A stretch of DNA of 8,496 nucleotides. Origin: Acidobacteriota bacterium. Its GTDB lineage: Bacteria; Acidobacteriota; Terriglobia; Terriglobales; Acidobacteriaceae. Location: NCBI GenBank assembly GCA_003225615.1, contig QIAS01000146.1, positions 1 to 8,496 of the forward strand. Reading direction: 5' to 3'. Every line of letters begins with the position of its first letter. Positions within the stretch are counted from its first letter, which is position 1. A model generated the notes under the pieces. The model made no database searches. It saw only the letters and a program-made list of their open reading frames with translations, and had not been told where the DNA came from. Below, in pieces: positions 4,892 to 8,496 of the stretch. A program made the translations under genes and the position numbers.

Positions 4892-6340
4892 GTGTCTTTT
4901 TCTCAAAACACCCCAAAAGTGGCTCTGGACACGAGTGAGACTCTGTTCACCGTCCTTACTTCTATTAATGCCTGCGGATACGACCAGGAAGTGAACGGCT
5001 CCGACCCGCTTCGGTCACAGGTGCGCTCGGAAGTCGCCAAGGCCATACAGGGATCGGATGAGGCCCGGGAAACTGCCAATGTAATGTGCACGTTCTACCG
5101 CGATCATCAGCAACCGGATAATTCGCGAGAACTCGCGCAGTATGTGTCACTGGCGCTCTACCTGGCTGGACCACCCACATTTGCTGCCAAGGTGAAGGAC
5201 TCCGAACTGCCTCCCGATGCGAGAAACCTGGTTGGATTTATTCCGCTCCTGCAGAAGTTTTATGCGCAAGCCGATCTCCAAGGCTTCTGGCAGCGCCACC
5301 GCGAAGCCTACTCTGCGCTCACCAACCGTTATCACGAGCCGCTGGCCAGGATGTTGTTCGATACAGAGATCTATCTGAAGATGCCCTCCTCTGGATACTT
5401 GGGACGCCAGTTTACCGTCTATCTGGATCCCATGGGTGCACCTAGCCAAGTCAATGCACGCAATTACGCCGCAGATTATTATGTCGTGATTTCTCCGTCC
5501 GGATCTTCGCTCAAGATGCAGCAGATTCGGCACACGTACCTGCATTATCTTCTGGATGCTCTTGCACTGAAGAACGGTGGAGCGATGAAGCGGCTGGAAC
5601 CGTTGCTCGAGACGGTCAAAATGGCGCCCTTAGAGGAAAACTTCAAGAGCGATATTTCCCTTCTCGTCACCGAGTGCCTGGTACGCGCCGTGGAAGCGCG
5701 CACTATGGGGCCCAGCAAGTTACCCGAAGCAGAACGCACTAAGGTAGTGGATGAATCCGTCCACGAAGGTTATATTCTGACGCAGTATTTTTACGATGCG
5801 TTGATTCAGTTTGAAAAAGGTCCAGTGGGTATGCGCAACACCTACCCGGACATGCTCGCCAGGATAGACATTGGCAAAGAAAAGAAGCATGCATCCCAGG
5901 TTGAATTCGCGCAGCAAGCCGCACCTGAACTGTTGCATCTTTCCCGACCGGTTAACGAGCACCTTCTTCTCACGGCCGAACGCCGCCTGACGGTGGGCGA
6001 TACACAGACTGCTCAGAAGCTTGCGCAAGAGGCACTGGACGAGAATCGCGAAGATCAGGGACGAGCACTGTTCATTCTGGCCCAAGTGGCTACCATGAAC
6101 CGCGACATCCAGGGTGCGCGCAGCTACTTCGAACGCGCGCTCCAGGTCGCGCAAGAGCCCAAAGTAATTGCCTGGTCACATATCTACCTGGGCAGGATTT
6201 TTGATTTAGAGGAGAACCGGGAAGCAGCTTTGGACCATTACCGGGCTGCGCTGAACGCCGGTAATGCGCTTCCGGAAGCGAAGGCCGCTGCGGAACACGG
6301 CATCCAGCGACCCTACGAACCGCCGACCGCTCCGCAGTAG
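4892..6340 (+). CDS. TPR protein with a possible decayed zinc-peptidase-like middle
   Basis: This 482-residue protein begins at GTG 4892, the first start after an in-frame stop at 4781. No good ribosome-binding site precedes that codon; AGGAGG at 4843-4848 is over 40 bases away. The N-terminal part (about 8-130) is helical, opening LDTSETLFTVLTSINACGYD. The middle (about 150-275) has strands (GRQFTVYLDPMG; YYVVISPSG) and then RHTYLHYLLDALAL, with His214 and His218, and TECLVRAVEA with Glu261. This is the layout of a gluzincin (HExxH plus a distant Glu), but the catalytic Glu is Thr, so it is probably inactive if related at all. Residues 356-459 form about three TPR units (AQKLAQEALDENRED; ARSYFERALQVA; ALDHYRAALNAGN). 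Relatives usually carry a signal peptide and this one does not at the GTG; see the finding on its start. Confidence 0.75.
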   Translation: MSFSQNTPKVALDTSETLFTVLTSINACGYDQEVNGSDPLRSQVRSEVAKAIQGSDEARETANVMCTFYRDHQQPDNSRELAQYVSLALYLAGPPTFAAKVKDSELPPDARNLVGFIPLLQKFYAQADLQGFWQRHREAYSALTNRYHEPLARMLFDTEIYLKMPSSGYLGRQFTVYLDPMGAPSQVNARNYAADYYVVISPSGSSLKMQQIRHTYLHYLLDALALKNGGAMKRLEPLLETVKMAPLEENFKSDISLLVTECLVRAVEARTMGPSKLPEAERTKVVDESVHEGYILTQYFYDALIQFEKGPVGMRNTYPDMLARIDIGKEKKHASQVEFAQQAAPELLHLSRPVNEHLLLTAERRLTVGDTQTAQKLAQEALDENREDQGRALFILAQVATMNRDIQGARSYFERALQVAQEPKVIAWSHIYLGRIFDLEENREAALDHYRAALNAGNALPEAKAAAEHGIQRPYEPPTAPQ

Positions 6341-6405
6341 GCAGGGCCAGCCGGTCGGAAATTTGAAATTCGTGCGATCGTAAGCATCGTGATCAAGGAG
6401 AGAGC

Positions 6406-7398
6406 ATGAAGCGAGTAGCCACGATGGCAGCAGCCACAGTAGCCGCAATGCTAACTTTCAGTGTGGCAAGTTTTACGCAGTACAAGAGTCAGCCCACAGG
6501 ACAATCAACCTCACAGAATCCGCCCGCGGGTCAAAAGAACACGCCGCCGCAGCCGGCAACGCCGCAAGGTAGTGCTCAAGGCAGCGCCCAGCAAGGCGCA
6601 GCGGCTCAGCCACAAGGAAAGCGTCCGCCACAAGCCAAGACGCAGCCGGAATACGACGCTTTTCAAGCGGCCGTCGGCATCAACGATCCTGCTGCCCTGG
6701 AGAAAGCCGCGAACGATTTTGCCGCCAAGTTCCCAGACAGCGAATTGCGAATTGTGCTGTATAAAGCTGCCACTCGCGCGTACCAGAGCGCGAACAATGC
6801 CGACAAGACGGCTGAGGTCGGTCGGAAGGTGCTGGCACTTGATCCTGACGATCCCGAAGCGCTGGTGATGGTGGCCAATGTGTTAGCGGAGCGCACGCGC
6901 GATACCGACATCGATAAGGATCAGCGCATGGACGAGGCCATGAAAATGGCCCAGCACGCCACTCAGACCATTGACACCGACATCGGCGCGCCTCCGGGAA
7001 CGTCGCAGGACAAACTCGATGCCTACAAGTCGCTGTTGCGCTCGAATGCCTACTCCATCATAGGAACGTTGGAGTTTAACCAAGGCAAATTTCCTGCCGC
7101 CGAAGCCGACTTGCGCAAATCCATCGATGCGTTCCCTTCCCAGCCTGATCCGGTCGTGGTGTTGCGGCTCGCGCTTACGCTGGACAAGCAGGGAAGATAT
7201 CCTGATGCGCTTAAAGAAGCTAACCGGGCCGTGGACATGACCCAGGAAAACACCACCGTGGGAGGCTTGGCGCGCAAGGAGCGGGACCGCCTGGTGCAAC
7301 TGAATGGAGGAACTCCGACTCCGCCGGCTAAGTCTCCGTCAGGTACAACCGGCACCGCTGCTCCTCCGGCGCAAAAACCGCCGGACCCCAACAAGTAA
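6406..7398 (+). CDS. exported TPR protein
   Basis: This 330-residue protein has a signal peptide (MKRVATMAAATVAAMLTFSV, then ASFTQ), with cleavage likely near 22-25. A flexible Gln/Pro/Gly/Ala stretch follows at about 26-78. A first TPR-like region, about 81-150, includes AAKFPDSELRIVLYKAATR and VGRKVLALDPDDPEAL, the typical end of a TPR helix pair. A second, about 208-290, contains YSIIGTLEFNQGKFPAAEAD, LRKSIDAFP and LTLDKQGRYPDALKEANRAV. The C-terminus is Pro/Thr-rich (PPAQKPPDPNK). The ribosome-binding site AAGGAGA sits 6 bases before ATG 6406. It follows the preceding TPR gene by 65 bases with no clear terminator, so the two are likely cotranscribed and may work together as envelope scaffolds. 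No enzyme motif is visible. Confidence 0.85.
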   Translation: MKRVATMAAATVAAMLTFSVASFTQYKSQPTGQSTSQNPPAGQKNTPPQPATPQGSAQGSAQQGAAAQPQGKRPPQAKTQPEYDAFQAAVGINDPAALEKAANDFAAKFPDSELRIVLYKAATRAYQSANNADKTAEVGRKVLALDPDDPEALVMVANVLAERTRDTDIDKDQRMDEAMKMAQHATQTIDTDIGAPPGTSQDKLDAYKSLLRSNAYSIIGTLEFNQGKFPAAEADLRKSIDAFPSQPDPVVVLRLALTLDKQGRYPDALKEANRAVDMTQENTTVGGLARKERDRLVQLNGGTPTPPAKSPSGTTGTAAPPAQKPPDPNK

Positions 7399-7473
7399 TC
7401 TAAGGCCGCAGCGCCGCAGAGTTTCTCGGGGAAAATGGCTGGCGCGGGTTCGCTCAGTCGCACCGGGTAGAGT

Positions 7474-7487
7474 GCCGCTTTTGCGGC
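7474..7487 (+). other. small hairpin just upstream of rnc
   Basis: GCCGC-TTTT-GCGGC forms a perfect five-pair stem with a TTTT loop, ending 8 bases before the rnc ATG. It covers the place where a ribosome-binding site would be and none other is visible, so it could damp translation. The stem is too short for RNase III to cut by itself. Confidence 0.35.
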
Positions 7488-7495
7488 GATGTCAA

Positions 7496-8268
7496 ATGAA
7501 AGCACGTGAAATTGCGGCGTTGGAAGCGGCCTTGGGGTACCATTTCAAGCGTCCGGAATTAATTGACCAGGCTCTCACCCACAGCTCGCAGGCGCGTGAA
7601 CGGGAAGCACTTCAGTTGTCGCCAGCGGGAGCACGTGTAGGCGACAACGAGCAGATGGAGTTCCTTGGGGATGCCATCCTGGGGCTGGTTACCAGCGAAG
7701 AATTGTTTCACCGCTTTCCTAACTTTACCGAGGGCCAACTCTCAAAACTCCGGGCTCATTTAGTCAGCGAAAAGCATCTAATAAGAGTAGCTCAGCAACT
7801 CGAACTGGGGCATTACCTGCGCTTGGGCAAAGGCGAGGAAAAAAGCGGGGGGCGAAGCAAAACTGCGCTGCTGGTGGATGCCTTGGAATAGAGCCCGCCC
7901 GGCAGCTGATTCTGCAGACAATCGTCGCGCCGGAACTGCAACACATGGATCTGGCGGGCAGCGGCTTGCCGGTGACCGATTTCAAGTCGGCCTTGCAGGA
8001 AACTCTGCAGGCCCTCGGGCAACCACAGCCTTCCTATGTTTTGGTGAAGGAAGAAGGCCCGGAACACAACAAGATTTTTACGGTCGAGGCACGCCTCAGG
8101 ACCACCGAGGCCGAGGGCAAATCAGAGTTTGTGGGACGAGCTGCCGGGTCGACCAAGAAAAAGGCGGAACAGGACGCCGCCCGCCAAGTGCTGGAATATC
8201 TCGCCTCGCTGCCACGCGTGGTGGCGAGCAAACATCCGCGGAAGGGCCAATCAAGTGTCAACCAGTGA
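7496..8268 (+). pseudogene. rnc: ribonuclease III, broken by a frameshifting deletion
   Basis: RNase III cuts double-stranded RNA, for example in rRNA maturation. The first part (7496-7891, 131 residues from ATG 7496) has the signature NEQMEFLGDAILGL and all four catalytic acidic residues: Glu55, Asp59, Asp128 and Glu131. TAG follows Glu131 at once. The second part continues in another frame from about 7888 (IEPARQLILQ) to the TGA at 8266-8268. It contains a complete dsRNA-binding domain: DFKSALQETLQALGQPQPSY, then EFVGRAAGSTKKKAEQDAAR. Between Glu131 and Ile-Glu-Pro, relatives have about 11 more residues (ALIGALYLDGG type); these are absent, so about 34 bases are lost. Separate products are possible: a tailless catalytic fragment, and a dsRNA-binding fragment from ATG 7945. 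The end overlaps the lepB start by 14 bases. The gene follows the TPR gene by 97 bases. An assembly error would give the same picture. Confidence 0.85.
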
Positions 8269-8496
8269 CGTCGCAGCGGTGCCGGTACAGTCCCGGTCGA
8301 AAGTGTCAACCGCCGACTGGCCCACTTCTATCCAATCGCTGCTGGCTACCGTTGTGATTGCGGTGTTTGTGATCACCTTCGTGATCCAGGCTTTTCAGAT
8401 TCCTTCCGAGTCGATGGAGAACACTCTGCTCATTGGCGATTACCTGCTGGTCGACAAATTCTGTTACGGCGGAGGTGGGATCTGGGATCGCATCGC
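8255..8496 (+). CDS. lepB: signal peptidase I, N-terminal part (cut by window end)
   Basis: Signal peptidase I removes signal peptides from exported proteins at the outer face of the inner membrane. Eighty residues are visible. A polar N-terminus is followed by a transmembrane anchor, about 28-46 (SLLATVVIAVFVITFVIQAF). Next comes the box with the catalytic serine, IPSESMENTL, where Ser53 precedes Met54. GDYLLVDKF follows, the conserved stretch after the serine. The catalytic lysine lies beyond the window. The start is GTG 8255, preceded by GGAAGGG (8240-8246) 8 bases away. It overlaps the end of rnc by 14 bases, so it is likely translationally coupled, and loss of rnc reading may affect it. 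A second GTG at 8303 in an 11-base repeat is an alternative start. Confidence 0.9.
   Translation, partial: MSTSDVAAVPVQSRSKVSTADWPTSIQSLLATVVIAVFVITFVIQAFQIPSESMENTLLIGDYLLVDKFCYGGGGIWDRI

Noticed and set aside
7883..7893. Programmed -1 frameshift to join the two rnc halves
   Set aside because: There is no slippery heptamer at TTGGAATAG, and a frameshift would still leave the product about 11 conserved residues short.
1..8496. CRISPR array, insertion sequence, phage or defence genes
   Set aside because: No regularly spaced direct repeats, transposase, integrase, terminal inverted repeats with target duplication, or known defence domains are visible. The tRNA has no duplicated 3' end that would mark an attachment site.

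Overview
The window looks like a piece of chromosome from a member of the Acidobacteriota, most likely the Terriglobia/Koribacter-like group. This is an inference. It rests on moderately high GC, several exported TPR proteins with Pro/Gln-rich low-complexity tails, an ECF sigma/zinc-finger anti-sigma pair, and degenerate heptamer repeats between genes. No single gene here is a decisive taxonomic marker.

Left part (1-2156) is read on the minus strand. It holds a possible gene start running off the left edge, an orphan C-terminal-looking ORF, a four-helix membrane protein of the DUF2231 type, a 320-base stretch with only small hairpins, a tail-anchored protein built from an internal duplication, and a tRNA-Ala(GGC) with encoded CCA. 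The tRNA promoter lies almost back to back with a promoter facing right, so the strand switch is at about 2235-2252.

Right part (2253-8496) is read on the plus strand. First comes an exported or lipoprotein-like helical protein with a Lys/Pro/Gln tail. Next is an ECF sigma factor overlapping its zinc-finger anti-sigma factor by ATGA. The anti-sigma factor has a transmembrane helix and a C-terminal domain that resembles the TonB C-terminal fold. After an inverted repeat made of CAYTTRG-like heptamers come two TPR-proteins, the second clearly exported. The first has a mid-protein HTYLH...E pattern that could be a decayed zinc-peptidase site. The window ends with rnc (RNase III) and the start of lepB (signal peptidase I).

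The most notable anomaly is in rnc. All four catalytic acidic residues are present, but a stop follows the last of them directly. The rest of the protein (last helices plus dsRNA-binding domain) continues in another frame, with about 11 universally present residues missing. This fits a deletion of about 34 bases between two GGA triplets. It is either a real loss of RNase III or an assembly error. I see no phage, insertion sequence, CRISPR array or defence system, and no convincing wholly new system. The best leads are the broken rnc, the anti-sigma/TonB-like fusion, the duplicated tail-anchored protein and the heptamer inverted repeat.
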